From contig CALZFC010000029.1 of assembly GCA_945643635.1 (NCBI GenBank), positions 1,372,001 through 1,436,000 of the forward strand: a stretch of 64,000 bases of DNA, given 5' to 3'. Origin of the DNA: Allodiplogaster sudhausi (taxonomy: Eukaryota > Nematoda > Chromadorea > Rhabditida > Diplogasteridae). Within the stretch, counting starts at the first letter, position 1. Each line of letters opens with the position of its first letter. Below the pieces are notes generated by a model. The model was not told the origin of the DNA. It saw only the letters and a program-made list of their open reading frames with translations, and did no database searches. This document shows positions 1 to 12,476 of the stretch, in pieces. The translations under genes were made by a program, and so were the position numbers.

Positions 1-920
1 GTCGCTGTCATTTTGCCCAAGAATTCACATTTTAGGTTATTCGAATTAGAATATTCCTAATTCGAATTAGAATATTCCAATCCTTTTTTCTACAGTTTTT
101 CCATAAGGCCTTGCTATCCTACTCTTATGGCTTATAACAAAAGATCGTATGCATGGAATTCCATTGAAAGGGGTTCATCTTGTACCAAATTTCATCCTCT
201 TTATTATGATGTATATTTCGACAGGTGAAAATGTTTTTAAAGTAGTTTCTTAAGCCTTCTAATTGCACAGAACGAAATTTCCCATATAAATTAAAACTTT
301 TCAATAAAAGTATGTATGTAACATTTGAAGATCTTCGTGAGAGCTCTTAGATGATATATTTACGATTTTGTAATATTGACATTGAGCGCAGTTATGGATC
401 GATGAATGCGCTTGCACGGTGCCTCGGCGGCCGAAAAATGCGCCATTTTGACAGACTCGCGCGCTTCATGTCAAAATATTGAAACAGGTGTATCGGAGTT
501 TTTTAGTAAAAGGCATTTAAATAGGGGTAAAAAAGTTCGCTCTTTCACGTGGTGCCTTCAGTTTTTTAACATGGAGGGGTTTTTATGCCCCAAACGCACC
601 ACTCGAAATATTAAGATGCCAAAATGAGGCATTTAATGAAAGATTTTTAAAAAGTGATTTACACGATTTTTGTGCGCCTTTCAATTTGGAATTGAATGAA
701 CAGTTCAAAATTAATATATCTCAACAACGAACAAAGTTATGATCATTTGAGTTTTTTCGGGTTTTCGGTGCATATCCATGGTAAACTGAAAAAAATAATT
801 TTTGGAAAAAATTTTTTGAGGTCTTTTTAGGATGCCTCATAAGCCTTTAGAAGGAAAAGAAAATAAAAAAATAATTTTGTTCCCGACATGCCCCTGCTCG
901 AGTCTCTCAGATTGGCTCTC
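1..920. mobile_element. Foldback element A1 (partial, right part)
   Basis: This is the right-hand part of a long-inverted-repeat element whose left end lies outside the window. It ends at 920 in GATTGGCTCTC followed by TTAA (921-924), which is the same right terminus as the complete copy at 2003-3741. It carries the module shared by all these elements: a stretch around 420-470 containing GCGCCATTTTGACAGACTCG, next to a GCGCTTGCACGGTGCC stretch. I see no gene in it; the short ORFs here are non-conserved shadows. Confidence 0.7.
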
Positions 921-928
921 TTAATTAA

Positions 929-3900
929 GAGAGCATGTCAGTAAGCTTCGAGCGCGGCCTGCCCCGGGAAAATTGTGTTCGAATTCCTTAACAGAAAACA
1001 TTTTTCTTATACAACTCGACACGCCCTACTTAATGAGCCTAATTTCATCATCAGCCGATTTTTTCCCTTCGGGATACACTACCGTAACCCTGAAAATTTA
1101 TTGAGCCGTAAATTCATCAAAAACCTGTTTTGTGAAACCATGTACATATCATTCAATAGCATTTCGAAAGCGTTTCAAATTTCATCTGGGAACATGTTTT
1201 GTTTAGATTTCATTTTAGTCAAGAAAATTGTCTTTAAATAATTTGAGAAATTAGCATTCCACTTGATGATCATTTCCACACTCTGGTACCTAGATAGGAA
1301 GAAAGAGCGTTAAATATGCTACAAAATAGCTATCATTCAAGAACAATTAAAGCGTACGATGTTTTCGATATCAGGCGAAAAATGCGCGCGAGTCGGTCAA
1401 AATGGCGCATTTTAGGTCGCCGAGTCACAGTGCAAGCGCATTCATTGATCCATAACTACGCTCAATCTTAATCTTTCAAAATCGTAAGTATATAATCTTA
1501 GAGCTCACACGGAGATCTTCAAATGCTCCATACATACTTTTATTGAAAATTTTGGATTTATATGGGAAATTTAGTTCTGTATGAAAAGATTGCTTAAAAA
1601 AACTACTTCAGAAACATTTCCACATGCCCCAACATACATCATAAGAAAGAGGATGAAATTTGGTACAAAAAGAACCCCTTTAAATTAAATTCCATGGGTA
1701 CGATCTTTTGTTATAAGCCATAAGAGTAGGGCCAGTAGCGTCACTGTCATTTTGCCCAAGTATTCATAGTTTAGTTTATTCGAATTAGAATATTCCAATC
1801 CTTTTTTCTGCAATTTTTACCATTAGGCCTTGTTATCCTACTCTTATGGCTTATAACAAAAGATCGTACGCATGGAATTTCATTTAATAGAGCTTCTCTG
1901 TAAAAGTCGAGCATGCGCATAAGGCAGCCTGCCCCGGGAAAATTGTTTTCGAATTCATTAACGGAAAACATTTTGCTTATACAACTCGACCCGCTCTATT
2001 TAAGAGAGCCAATCTGAGAGACTCGAGCACGGGCATGTCGGGAACAAAATAATTTTTTTGATTTATTATTCCTTCTAATGGCTTATGTAGCACCCTACAG
2101 ATATCCCAAAAAATTGTTCCAAAAATTTTTTTCTGTTATTTCACCATGGATATGCACCGAAAACCCGAAAAAACTCAAATGATCATAACTTTGTTCGTTG
2201 TTGAGATATATTAATTTTGAACTGTTTATTCAATTCCAAATTGAAAGGCGCACAAAACTCGTGTTAATCACTTTTTAAAAATATTTCATTAAAGGCCTCA
2301 TTTTGGCATTTTAATATTTCGAGTGGTGCGTTTGGGGCATAAAACCCCCCCCCCATGTCAAAAAGCTGAAAGCACCACGTGAAAGAGCGACCTTTGTTAC
2401 CCCTATTTAGATACATTTCATTCAGAAATCCGGTCCCCAATTTTACAACATTTTGACTTGAAGCGCGTGAGTCGGTCAAAATGGCGCATTTTTTGGCCGC
2501 CGAGGCACCGCGCAAGCGCATTCATCGATCCATAACTGCGCTCAATGTCAATATTATAAAATCGTAAGTATATCATCTTAGAGCTCTCACGGAGATCTTC
2601 AAATGTTACATACATACTTTTATTGAAAAGTTTCAATTTATATGGGAAATTTCGTTCTGTACAATTAGAAGGCTTAAAAATCTACTTTAAGAGCATTTTC
2701 TCCTGTCGAAACATACATCATAAGAAAGAGGATAAAATTTACTACAAGATGAACCTCTTTCAATGGAATTCCATGCATACGATCTTTTGTTATAAGCCAT
2801 AAGAGCAGGATAGCAAGGCCTTATGGAAAAACTGTAGAAAAAAGGATTGGAATATTCTAATTCGAATTTGGAATATTCCAATTCGAATAACCTAAAATGT
2901 GAATTCTTGGGCAAAATGACAGCGACGCTACTGGCACTACTTTTATGATTTATAACAAAAGATCGTATGCATGGAATTCCATTGAGAGATGTTCATCTTG
3001 TAGCAAATTTCATCCTCTTTCTTATGATGTATGTTTCGACAGGAGAAAATGTTTTTTAAAGTAGATTTTTAAGCCTTCTAATTGTACTGAACGAAATTTC
3101 CCATATAAATTGAAACTTTTCAATAAAAGTATGTATGTAACATTTGAAGATCTCCGTGAGAGCTCTAAGATGGTATACTTACGATTTTATCATATTGACA
3201 TTGAGCGCAGTTATGGATCGATGAATGCGCTTGCGCGGCCGAAAAATGCGCCATTTTGACCTACTCGCGCGCTTCAAGTCAAAATGTTGTAAAATTGGGG
3301 ACCGGATTTCTGAATGAAATGTATCTAAATAGGGGTAACAAAGGTCGCTCTCTCACGTGGTGCTTTCAGCTTTTTGACATGGGGGGGGGTTTTATGAACC
3401 AAACGCACCTCTCGAAATATTAAAATGTCAAAATGAGGCCTTTAATAAAATATTTTTAAAAAGTGATTAACACGAGTTTTGTACGCCTTTAAATTTGGAA
3501 TTGAATAAACAGTTCAAAATTAATATATCTCAGCAACGAACAAAGTTAAGATCATTTGAGTTTTTACGGGTTTTCGGTGCATATCCATGGTGAAATAACA
3601 GAAAAAAATTTTTGGAACAATTTTTTTGGGATCTCTGTAGGGTGCTATATAAGCCATTAGAAGGAATAAAAAATCAAAAAAAAATTTTGTTCCCGACATG
3701 TCTCGTATAGAGGCCTGCTCGAACCTCTCAGATTGGCTCTCTTAAGGAGACTAATTTCATCATCATCCGATTTTTTCCCTTCGGGATACACTACCGTAAC
3801 CCTGAAAATTCATTGAGCAATAAATCCGTCCAAAGTCTGTTTTGAGAAACCATCTACATATCATTCAATAGCATTTCGAAAGCTCTTCAAATTTCATCAA

Positions 3901-5347
3901 GGAACATGTTTTACGAAAATTTTATTTTGGCCGAGAAAATTTGCGTTAAATTATTTGAAGGGTCAGCACACCACTTTATGATCATTTCCCCACCCTGGTT
4001 CCTAGATAGAAAGAAAGAGCGTTAAATTTGCTATAAAGTAATATCTATACAAGAAAAATCTGAGCGTACCAATTTTTGCTATGACGCGAGCAATGCGCGA
4101 GAGTCGGTCAAAATGGCACATTTTCGGCCGCCGTGGCACCGTGCAAGCGCATTCATCGATCCATAACTACACTCAATGTTAATATTACAAAATCGTTAGC
4201 ATATCATCTAAGAGCTCTCACAGAGATCTTCAAATGCTACATACATACTTGTATTGAAATATTTATATTTCTATGGAAAATTTCGTTATGTACTATTAGA
4301 ACGCTTAAAAAACTACTTTACAAACATTTCAGCATTTCAAAACATACATCATTAGAAAGAGCGTGAAATTTGCTACAAGATGAACCCTTTCCAATAATGT
4401 TTTAAGTCTATAATGTTTTGTTATAAGTCATGAGAATAGGTAAAGAAGCGTCGCTCTCCTTTAGCCCAAGAATTTCATTGTTTAGGTTATTCGAATTAGA
4501 ATATTCCAATAATTTTTTTACGTTGAAGAATTGTGTTAAGCTGATGACCTATTCTTATAACTTATAATAATACATTATAGACTTAAAACTTTATTGAAAG
4601 GGGTTCATCTTGTAGCAAATTTCACGCTCTTTCTAATGATGCATGTTTTGAAATGCTGAAATGTTTGTAAAGTAGTTTTTTAAGCGTTCTAATAGTACAT
4701 AACGAAATTTTCCATAGAAATATAAATATTTCAATACAAGTATGTATGTAGCATTTGAAGATCTCTGTGAGAGCTCTTAGATGATATGCTAACGATTTTT
4801 TAATATTAACATTGAGCGTAGTTATGGATCGATGAATGCGCTTGCACGGTGCCTCGGCGGCCGAAAATGTGCCATTTGGACCGACTCGTGCGCATTGCAC
4901 GCATAATAGCAAAAATTGGTACGCTCAGATTTTTCTTGTATAGATATTACTTTATAGCAAATTTAACGTTCTTTCCTTCTATCTAGGACCCAGGGTGGGA
5001 AAATGATCATAAAGTGGTGTGCTGACCCTTCAAATAATTTAACGCAAATTTTCTCGGCCAAAAAATTTTTTTCGTAAAACATGTTACTAGATGTAATTTG
5101 AAGATCTTTCGAAATGCTATTGAATGATATGTAGATGGTTTCTCAAAACAGACTTTGGACGGATTTATGGCTCAATGAATTTTCAGGGTTACGGTAGTGT
5201 ATCCCGAAGGGAAAAAATCGGATGATGATGAAATTAGTCTCATTAAATAGAGCGGGTCGAGTTGTATAAGCAAAATGTTTTCCGTTAATGAATACGAAAA
5301 CAATTTTCCTGGGGCAGGCAGTGCTCGAAGCTTACGGACATGCTCTC
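929..5347. mobile_element. Foldback element B, composite with nested insertion
   Basis: The left end (929, after TTAA at 925-928) starts GAGAGCATGTCAGTAAGC. The right end (5347, before TTAA at 5348-5351) is the inverted form of that sequence, reading GCTTACGGACATGCTCTC. Long arms around 3746-4470 and 4475-5347 are inverted copies of each other. A second, degraded left-end-like sequence starts near 1889, so this is either two B copies or an internal duplication. Element A2 is inserted in the B arm at 1999-3745. No coding region is supported; ORFs of up to 96 codons in the arms are mirrored between arms and look non-coding. Confidence 0.65.
2003..3741. mobile_element. Foldback element A2, complete, nested in B
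   Basis: The element is flanked by TTAA at 1999-2002 and 3742-3745. Its termini are GAGAGCCAATCTGAGAG and the inverted copy CTCTCAGATTGGCTCTC. The arms are about 870 bp and meet near 2930, so the whole element can fold into one hairpin. The empty target can be read from the other B arm at about 1027-1060, where TTAA is followed directly by the same flank, so the TTAA is a true target-site duplication. No ORF in it looks coding, so it is non-autonomous. Confidence 0.8.
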
Positions 5348-5351
5348 TTAA

Positions 5352-5963
5352 AGGGGTTCATCTTGCACCAAATTTCATCCTCTTTCATCTGTTCAATGTT
5401 TTTTTCCTATAAATAGCCGTAATAAAAGGTAGTCGAAAAGGCCTCCCGAAACTCAGGAAACATTTCTCTAAAATCTTACTGATTGTGAGCTCAAACTGAA
5501 ACCTTCATTGAAATTTGGCCAAACTGGGCGTTAGTTTCCTCAAGATTATATCCTTAGTTGACGTTTTCTTGTTCATTCATTCGATTTGGTTACTTCTATC
5601 CCTTTTCTTTATCCGCGATTCTCTGGTACCAATCCTACCCCAGCTTCTTTTATGAGGCGTCCTCTGAGATCAGCGCAGAATTCCCCGCCGCCGCCCGTCG
5701 TCTTCTCTTCTCCAGGACCCCTTCTCCAACACCGACTTCCCTTGGACGTCCCCTCGTTCAGGACCCTAATAATCGAAATTTTTTGCTCAATCGGACCAAA
5801 TAAGGCGAAAAAAGAAGACACCATTTATTCGCCTTAGATCTCCTTTAATCAGAGAAAATAAAGGCAGAAAACGACAACAACAACAAATATAAGAATAAAA
5901 TAAATTGAAAGATTACACAGAATGTAGAGACAGAGACGCAGACGAGCTTTCTTCCTGGCCTTT
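5352..5963. other. Spacer 3' of the oxidase gene
   Basis: About 600 bases between the foldback cluster and the stop codon of the oxidase gene. Overlapping ORFs at 5558-5837 on both strands have no recognisable domain and no splice or codon evidence; I see no gene here. The 5849-5963 part would be the 3' untranslated region of the minus-strand oxidase gene. Confidence 0.5.
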
Positions 5964-7940
5964 TTAACCCATCTTCTCAATGTCGTCCTGCATAATAGCC
6001 TCCGTGAACTGGTTGATCGGAAGGGAGAGTGCCAAACGAGCAGCGTGCAGAGAGGAGCCCCAGCCAAGAGTGAATCCGTTGCCCCCGTGGCCATAGTTGT
6101 GCACAACCTCAAAAATGCGAACGCATTTCTCCAGGTAAGGACAACGCCATTCTACAAAGTAACCATATAGTATGTTGAAATATTGAAAGAATATTTTGCA
6201 TAATGAACTTCAAAGGGTAGAGAATGGAATCGCACCAGAAACTTCTTCTCCGTGTTGTTGATGCGGTAAGTGCGTGGATAGCTACCGACCCGGATGTTCT
6301 TGCGACCGGGACGGAAGCCGACGAAGGCCTCCATCTTATCGTACGTCACCGAATTGCCAAAGGCCGGTTGCACTGCTTTATATCTACAAAGGGAATGGCT
6401 TGCTGCTTCAATTCAGCAATACTTGAGTCTGCGCGATATTACTGGTAGAGAGGGAGACAGAGACATAGAGAGACAGAGGAGGACAGAGACAGAAAGAGTC
6501 AGAGAGAGGGAGACAGAGGTAGAGACAGAAAGAGGTAGAGAGCGAGAGACAAAGGTAGAGACAGAGGGAGAGAGAAAGAGAGAAATGTTGACTACACAAC
6601 TTTGCTGCAACCACTGTATATAACTGTTCCATACCTGTTCCATAACGCTTCCATCTCCGCATCGGTCACTTCGGTGGCAGTTGCATTGTCCTGCTTCACT
6701 GTTCCGACGAAGACGTAGTTGATGCTGATAATACGAGAGAATAGAAGCGTGTTCATAATTCAACAGCAGCAGCAGAACAATTCTAACCAAAATCTTCGAT
6801 TACAAATCCTTATTTAAAATGTAGCATATATAATAAAGAAACGTCGGAATGGTATAGGTGCCGAAGTCACGGTAGAGGAAGTGCTTCTGCCAGGGGGCGC
6901 GAGTCTTCAGGAGAATCCCACGGATGGGGTACGTCTCCGAATCATCGCCAGCTACATTGCCACCCTGCAGGCCTGCGCAGTTCACCACCACGTCGAACGT
7001 CGCACCGAGCTGAAGATGAAGGAGAAAGAAAGCGAAGGAAAGAGAGGGAGAGAGAAAGAGGGATGAGTGAAAGAGAGAGAGAGAAAGATAGAGAGAGAGT
7101 TAGGGAAAGTAAGAAGGAGAGAGAGAGAGAGAAAGCTAGAAAATGAGAAAGAGAAAGAGAGAGAGAGCGAGAGAAGGAGAGATAAAGAGAGACAGAGAAA
7201 GAGAGAGAGAGCATGAGAAAGATAGTAATTAGGCGGACCTCGGAGAGATCATTGATGTGTTGACGATGGAACAGAACGCCACGCAGCTCCAGCTGCTTCT
7301 TCATATATGGGCAGTAGTTAGCACCTTCAGCCGTGTAGGCAGTGTAGTGGATTGCAGAGTTGGTTTCTAGTCTGAATGCGAGAAAGAAGTAAGAGAGAGA
7401 AAGAGAGAGAAAAGTGTGAGTGAGAGAGAGAGAGACAGAGACAGTATGAGAGTGCTAAGCTCCAAACGTACTCTTCCTCAGTGAGCACCAGCAACTGCTT
7501 CATCTCTCGCTTTGTAAGGAAGCGGAAGTTGTAAACAATGTCTGCGTAATTCTTTATCTGAAATAGTTTCTTGTATACTGATGACCTCCGTACATATCAT
7601 CATTCATATTTTCACCTTTTTGTCTGAGAGCGAAGAGACTTATTGTAAAAATGATGAGAGAATGTGTAACTAAAGCGAGAGAGAGAGAGAGAAAGAGAGA
7701 TAAAGATAAAGAGAGAGAGATAAAGAGAGAGAGAGAAAGAGATAGAGAGAGATAAAGAGAGAGAGAGATTAACATTAGGAAGAGAGAGAGAGAGATCAGA
7801 GAGAGAGATAAGAGAGAGAGAGATAAAGAGAGAGCGAGAGATAAAGAGAGGGAGATAAAGATAAAGAGAGAGAGACAAAGATAAAGAAAGAGAGAGATAA
7901 AGAGAGAACGAAAGATAAAGAGATAGAGAGATAAAGATAA

Positions 7941-7973
<33 letters not shown>

Positions 7974-10578
7974 ACCTGTGTCTCTAGTTTGGCCGAGTTG
8001 TTGCTGACGATGTGCCCAGAGACCAGCTGCACTCCGCTGTCTCCGCCAACTTCTCTAAACAGCTTCGCCAGTCTCACGAACGTTTCGTTTCCGTAGACTC
8101 TTTAAAAAAATATATGTTTCGCTAGCTACAGTATGTTTACCTCAATTATTGAGTACGAATAAAATATTAGAGAAGCAGAGAAAGAGGGCGTGGAGAGAGC
8201 GCAGAGAAACGAGAGACAGAGTGACTAGACCGATTGATGTGAGTGCCTTCGTCAATGCGAAAGAGGCCGGCGATCCCACGACTGAGCGTCTTCTCCCACT
8301 CGAGGTCAGAGAACACTTCCAACGATACGGAAATGCTCAACACTTTTTTTTTATTATCTCAAGTCCAGATTAATCAAATCATCATAAAACAATTATCGAC
8401 TTGTTTCTCCAAATCGCTTACTCGTCCACTCCTTTCTCATCAAACCATCGTGCCACATATAAAGCGAGTCAAATAAATAATACAAGATACGAGTGAATAA
8501 ATCTGACCCATTCTCGGCTGCGAGGTCGAGGATGGCAGTGGCAGTGGAGAGTCCGATGACCCCCTCTCCGACCACGGCGATTCTTATCTTTGTCGAGCTC
8601 GTGGGTGCTGTTGTTGTCGGTGGGTGGGTGCCTAATTAGAGGACGTTAGACGTATGTATACATATCGCTTGTCGGTGATATTTGCGTGATTTGCCCATAT
8701 AGCAAGATCATAAAAGGTAATTCGTGATAGTCAGCATCCGACATATCCCTTCTTGCGCCCTCATTTTCGAGCATTGAAAATGATGAGAAATATTCAAAGT
8801 GTGTTCATAGTGTTGTTTCTCACAATCAGTTTTGAAAGGCACGAACCAAAGACGGCGCATGTCAGCTGCGGGTTTGCGTAGAACGTCCCCGCGTAGTCCT
8901 TCCACTGATAGTTCATTGAAGTGCACGTAAGCGTCGAGTCCAGGCGAACGACCGTGCCGTCGGAGTGCGTCACCTAAACTTGGTGAATCTTGCAGTTACA
9001 GCGCTGCATTCAGCAGAGATACCTGCACAAACAATTTTTCCTTGGGGTGTGAAGCTGCGACAAGTTAAAGAAAAAAAATCGCAGAATTGTAATAGCAAGT
9101 AGGTAACGTGAACTAAGCGTTTTCTTGCCCTCTTTTTTTCATTAGGAATGGAGTCTTTAGATACCCCTTTTTATAGTGTCACAACGACAATGCCCGACCG
9201 ATGCGGTGTAGCCATTCGGGCAGCTAAAAGTTGTGCAGTTGCTTATCGGGTTCGTCTCGAGCTGCGTCGAGCTCGTGCATGAGTAGCCGTCCGGACACGT
9301 GGATGACATCGTGAACGAACATTGATCGCAGCCTGATTTTGAGTCGTGCGTCGTTGGCGGTGTGTTTTGGAAAAGTTGGTATATTCCAAAAAATTTTTTT
9401 GGAATATAACAACTATTGCGTCATTTGATGCGCCCAAGAAATGAAATATTCTAAAAATATAAAAAAAAACAACAAAATTTGGAATATACAAACTTTTGCG
9501 TCATCTGATACGCCCAAGAATTGGAATATTCTTATAAACAGTCCATGAAATGCTTCTTACGAGGAAGCATCTTGCAGTTGAGCAATGTCGGATAGATTAT
9601 CTTGTTGTTCGCATAGTAGTAGCCATTCGTACAGTTGACCTTGTCCGCCGTCAACCACGAAAGCCCGCTCTTGTACTGCAACGACGACCACCCATTCTTT
9701 TGTCTGTGTGTGCAGGCCCTACCTTCTACATTTCTTCTAAGTTACATTGATTTCAGACAAATTCTATGACCATATTGTAAAAGATTGACGGGTTAGGCGT
9801 GAGTTCTCTTCACGCAGAAGATATGACGTAAATTATTCCGAAACACTATTTCCGTGTTAATTTACATGCTTTTAAGTAGGCGTTCATGTAAACTAGAGAG
9901 AGGGAAAGAAATTGTGTGAGAATCAGAAAGAACTCGAGGGTGAGAGAGGGAGAGAGGAAGAACAATACATCTTTTTTTCTTGAATCGACTGACAACTGGC
10001 TGCGCGAATGGCTGAGTGCACGAGACTGTGCATGCGTTGTCCTCTCGCAGCCTGCTCGGGTCGCAAGTCGTGCCAGTCTGGCAGTTCGCGCCGCCCGTCG
10101 TGCCCGTCGCCGCCGAAAGGGGCGAGCACGAGGAGCAGGATTCTACGAATGGACAGAATGAGGAGGATGGACATGGCAACAGGAAAAGAGGCAGTGTCAC
10201 ATGACTCATCTTTCTATGTCTATATTTCCTTTTAGCATTTTATTTTTTTGCAAAAAGACTTTCAAGTTCCATTGCTATGATTCGCGGCTGGATCTGAATA
10301 GGATAGATTCTAATTGTAAGAATGAGGTCGAATAGCATGTGCAATTCAACGGGAAAAAAGGGTGCAAGATGAACATTGATTATATTTCAAGAGCAATAAT
10401 ATACCACTTCACTACCCAAGACGACGACGTTGGCCAGACGGCAAGATGAGAATAGTAGGCTTATCTTGGATGGAATTTAAAACTGACCAAAGAATGCATT
10501 TGTGGCGGAAGGGAAGAAGATGAAGATGAACACCGCAACCAAGGCCGTCGACGACAAACTACGCCGAATCATCGCCAT
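5964..10578 (-). CDS. Secreted Cys-rich protein fused to a D-aspartate/D-amino-acid oxidase
   Basis: Fifteen exons (minus strand): 10578-10488, 10142-9990, 9725-9561, 9332-9183, 9054-9023, 8973-8847, 8631-8508, 8335-8231, 8099-7976, 7557-7472, 7371-7239, 7009-6843, 6724-6635, 6383-6236, 6128-5964; all phases agree, giving about 619 residues. Exon 1 encodes a signal peptide. Residues of about 30-239 are Cys-rich and resemble nematode C6/DUF281-type modules. A Thr/Pro linker (PTTTAPTSS) follows, then an FAD-dependent oxidase with GEGVIG (dinucleotide fold), GLFRID, DVVVNCAGLQGG, YPIRG, APWQKHFLY, FRPGR (substrate-carboxylate Arg) and HNYGHGGNGFTLGWG. The family oxidatively deaminates D-amino acids, usually in peroxisomes. 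Here there is no C-terminal SKL-type signal (the end is DIEKMG), which fits secretion. Weak points are the exon 2-3 junction and the CTGGAG acceptor of the last exon. The oxidase half is near certain; the fusion rests on splice phase and on the lack of an ATG near GEGVIG. Confidence 0.8.
7672..7970 (+). repeat. GA-rich low-complexity tract in oxidase introns
   Basis: A stretch of almost pure (GAGA)n, with GATAAAGA variants, fills the intron between oxidase exons 9 and 10. Similar tracts lie at about 6446-6590, 7023-7213 and 7380-7450 in other introns of the same gene. On the coding strand they read as CT-rich sequence. Ser/Leu-rich ORFs across them are artefacts. Confidence 0.9.
9371..9536. 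repeat. Two-copy tandem repeat, ~85 bp, in an oxidase intron
   Basis: Two diverged direct copies share TTGCGTCAT, TGATRCGCCCAAGAA and an AATATTC end. They lie between the third and fourth exons of the Cys-rich half. The sequence resembles AT-rich pieces inside the foldback elements (AATATTCCAA), but no terminal repeats are visible. Confidence 0.6.
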
Positions 10579-11174
10579 TGACGAGGCTATCTAAATTGTC
10601 TAAATAGTTAATATAATTAAAATATTTATATAATAAATAATTGTATCATTCAATCTTAATTCTGAATAAATGGTTGCGCAACATTGTAAGACAAACCAAA
10701 GGCTGTTCCTCCGCCGTAGTGCCAATGCTCCCGCAATTGAAATATAAACAATTAGATGTTGGCCGTATATATTTATTCCATACGAATACACGTCATTTGG
10801 TATACAGCGCACTGGGGAATGCCAACGGGGAAAATATAGCTTGAACCTGAACGTTTCGAAGTGATGTGTCTTTCATGTGCAGACGAGAGAAACCGATTAA
10901 AGTGAAGAAGAGACACTACTCGAACACGGACATGTAAATTAATCCTCCATTTGCCGACTGGGTGCCCGGCAATTCCAACGTTGACTATAGCATGGTTCCC
11001 TCAGTTCAACTCATGGCAGTAAAAATGTACTACGTTTAGGGCACACTAATCGTCTTATAATTGAAGAATGACAAACTTTGGAATGGGAGCAATGAACCTC
11101 GAACGGACAAGAGGTTGATTTTTCATCACGTTCGACATTCATTTTTTTCATCGGTCCTTTTTTCCTTTTCCGTT

Positions 11175-11210
<36 letters not shown>

Positions 11211-11238
11211 AGTTATATGTACTCTGCTCAACAACAAA
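10579..11238. other. 5' spacer of the oxidase gene and start of a duplicated segment
   Basis: AT-rich sequence upstream of the signal-peptide exon, so it probably holds the minus-strand promoter; no clear TATA box or trans-splice acceptor was picked out. From about 10880 it resembles 19300-19560 (shared stretch TGTACTACGTTTAGGGCACA), with about 100 extra bases in this copy. A (TC)n run lies at 11169-11208. Confidence 0.5.
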
Positions 11239-11415
11239 ATGGAGCGATTGCTAGATTTGTTCGATAAGCAATTTAATATATTGAATTACTTTTCTACTGA
11301 AAGCTCATACATTCGAGAATGCCGAAGCTCCAATCGTCATCAGCTACTTATTACTTGCATTTATATTCTGAATACTGTTTTAAACGTCCCTGTCGATGCA
11401 CCCGGTGCACTCTAA
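11239..11415 (+). CDS. Small ORF in the duplicated segment, copy 1
   Basis: A 58-codon ORF that aligns without gaps to the start of the ORF at 19559. Shared blocks include LFDK, LNYFS, NRHH/NRHQ, ILNT and NVPVDA. Many of the nucleotide differences between the copies change amino acids, so conservation of the protein itself is not demonstrated; the ORF may simply have survived a recent duplication. I do not recognise the sequence. It could be a first exon, or part of a non-coding repeat. Confidence 0.3.
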   Translation: MERLLDLFDKQFNILNYFSTESSYIRECRSSNRHQLLITCIYILNTVLNVPVDAPGAL

Positions 11416-12476
11416 AAAAAACTAGCAACTGGTGCCAACGGGTGAGAAGAAGAGTCAGACTGTGCCTCTCCTTCAAAATTAGCACACTATTTTCACCAAG
11501 GGATAAGAGATACAGACGTCAGAGAAAAACTGGGCAATGACAGAATTTGAGTGAGAATAGGCACACATGCCTTTAAAATTTGAAATTTTGTAGGGCCCTA
11601 AATCACCGCTCATCCATTTTGCTCATCTGTGCTTCCGCGAGAGCAATTGTCTGTCCTGGCTTAGTTTGAATAATCGTTCTTTGCTTCTCTAGCTTCTCTC
11701 TTCATTTCCATAGTAGAGTGCTTCTCTAGTCGAGAGAGTGCAAGGAGAGCGTTTACACTCGTCTGGGTCTTTGCTGTTGCTCTGCCTGGTCTGCTGTTCG
11801 CACATTTTTCTTGAGAGTGTTCTTCTGGGAATAAAAGTTGTCTCCTCTTTGTCTGCGCCTTCTCTCAGTGAGAGAGTGGTCCTTCGCTATCTTCAACGCA
11901 GACGTCTCGATTGCAAAGGAGCCTTATAGTCGCCAAATGTTTTCCACATACACGTCAACATTAAAAGCCGACGTTTAAACGATAAAAGGACTACTTTATG
12001 TTCTCAAACCACATGAATGGTCAGAGGGCCTATTTGTGAATGAGTATTTGCAATAATTTTGAGGATCCCGATTCTGAAAAACCCTATGCTTACCTTTGAA
12101 AAAGTGCAACACAGTTCATGAATCTTCTTTGGAACTAATGAGAGAGCGAGTGAGAAAGGGAGAGAGAGGGAGAATAAAATAGCATCGAAAACGATGAGAG
12201 AGAAAACTTCGAGATAATAAGAACTTGCTGTTGTTCTCGAGTTTTGCATGCATGCCCTCATTTTGTCCCGAAAGTGAAAGAAGGAAGTCAAAATGCACTT
12301 TTATACAATTATAGCTATAAAAATGGCTAAAATGCCCTTCCACCATCATTCGGTCCTTCGCTCCTCCTGAAGTCGCCTCCAGCTTGACCCTCTCACCTTC
12401 CCTCTACTCTCTCCCTCTCTCTTTCTCTTGCCTCACAACACTCTCTCTCACCCGCCCTCTCTCCCTCCCTCGACGA
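11416..12476. other. 5' spacer of the phosphatase gene
   Basis: No gene is visible in about 1.06 kb. The last 100 bases before the phosphatase ATG are CT-rich (CTCTCTCCCTCCCT type), and another CT/GA-rich patch lies at 12139-12172. It most likely holds the phosphatase promoter and 5' untranslated region; I found no convincing trans-splice acceptor. Confidence 0.4.

Noticed and set aside
6408..8077. Ser/Leu-rich ORFs on the minus strand
   Set aside because: They are frames through GA/CT low-complexity introns of the oxidase gene.
8870..10578. A separate short Cys-rich secreted protein gene
   Set aside because: Its last exon has no stop before the donor and joins the oxidase exon exactly in phase, so one fused gene fits better.
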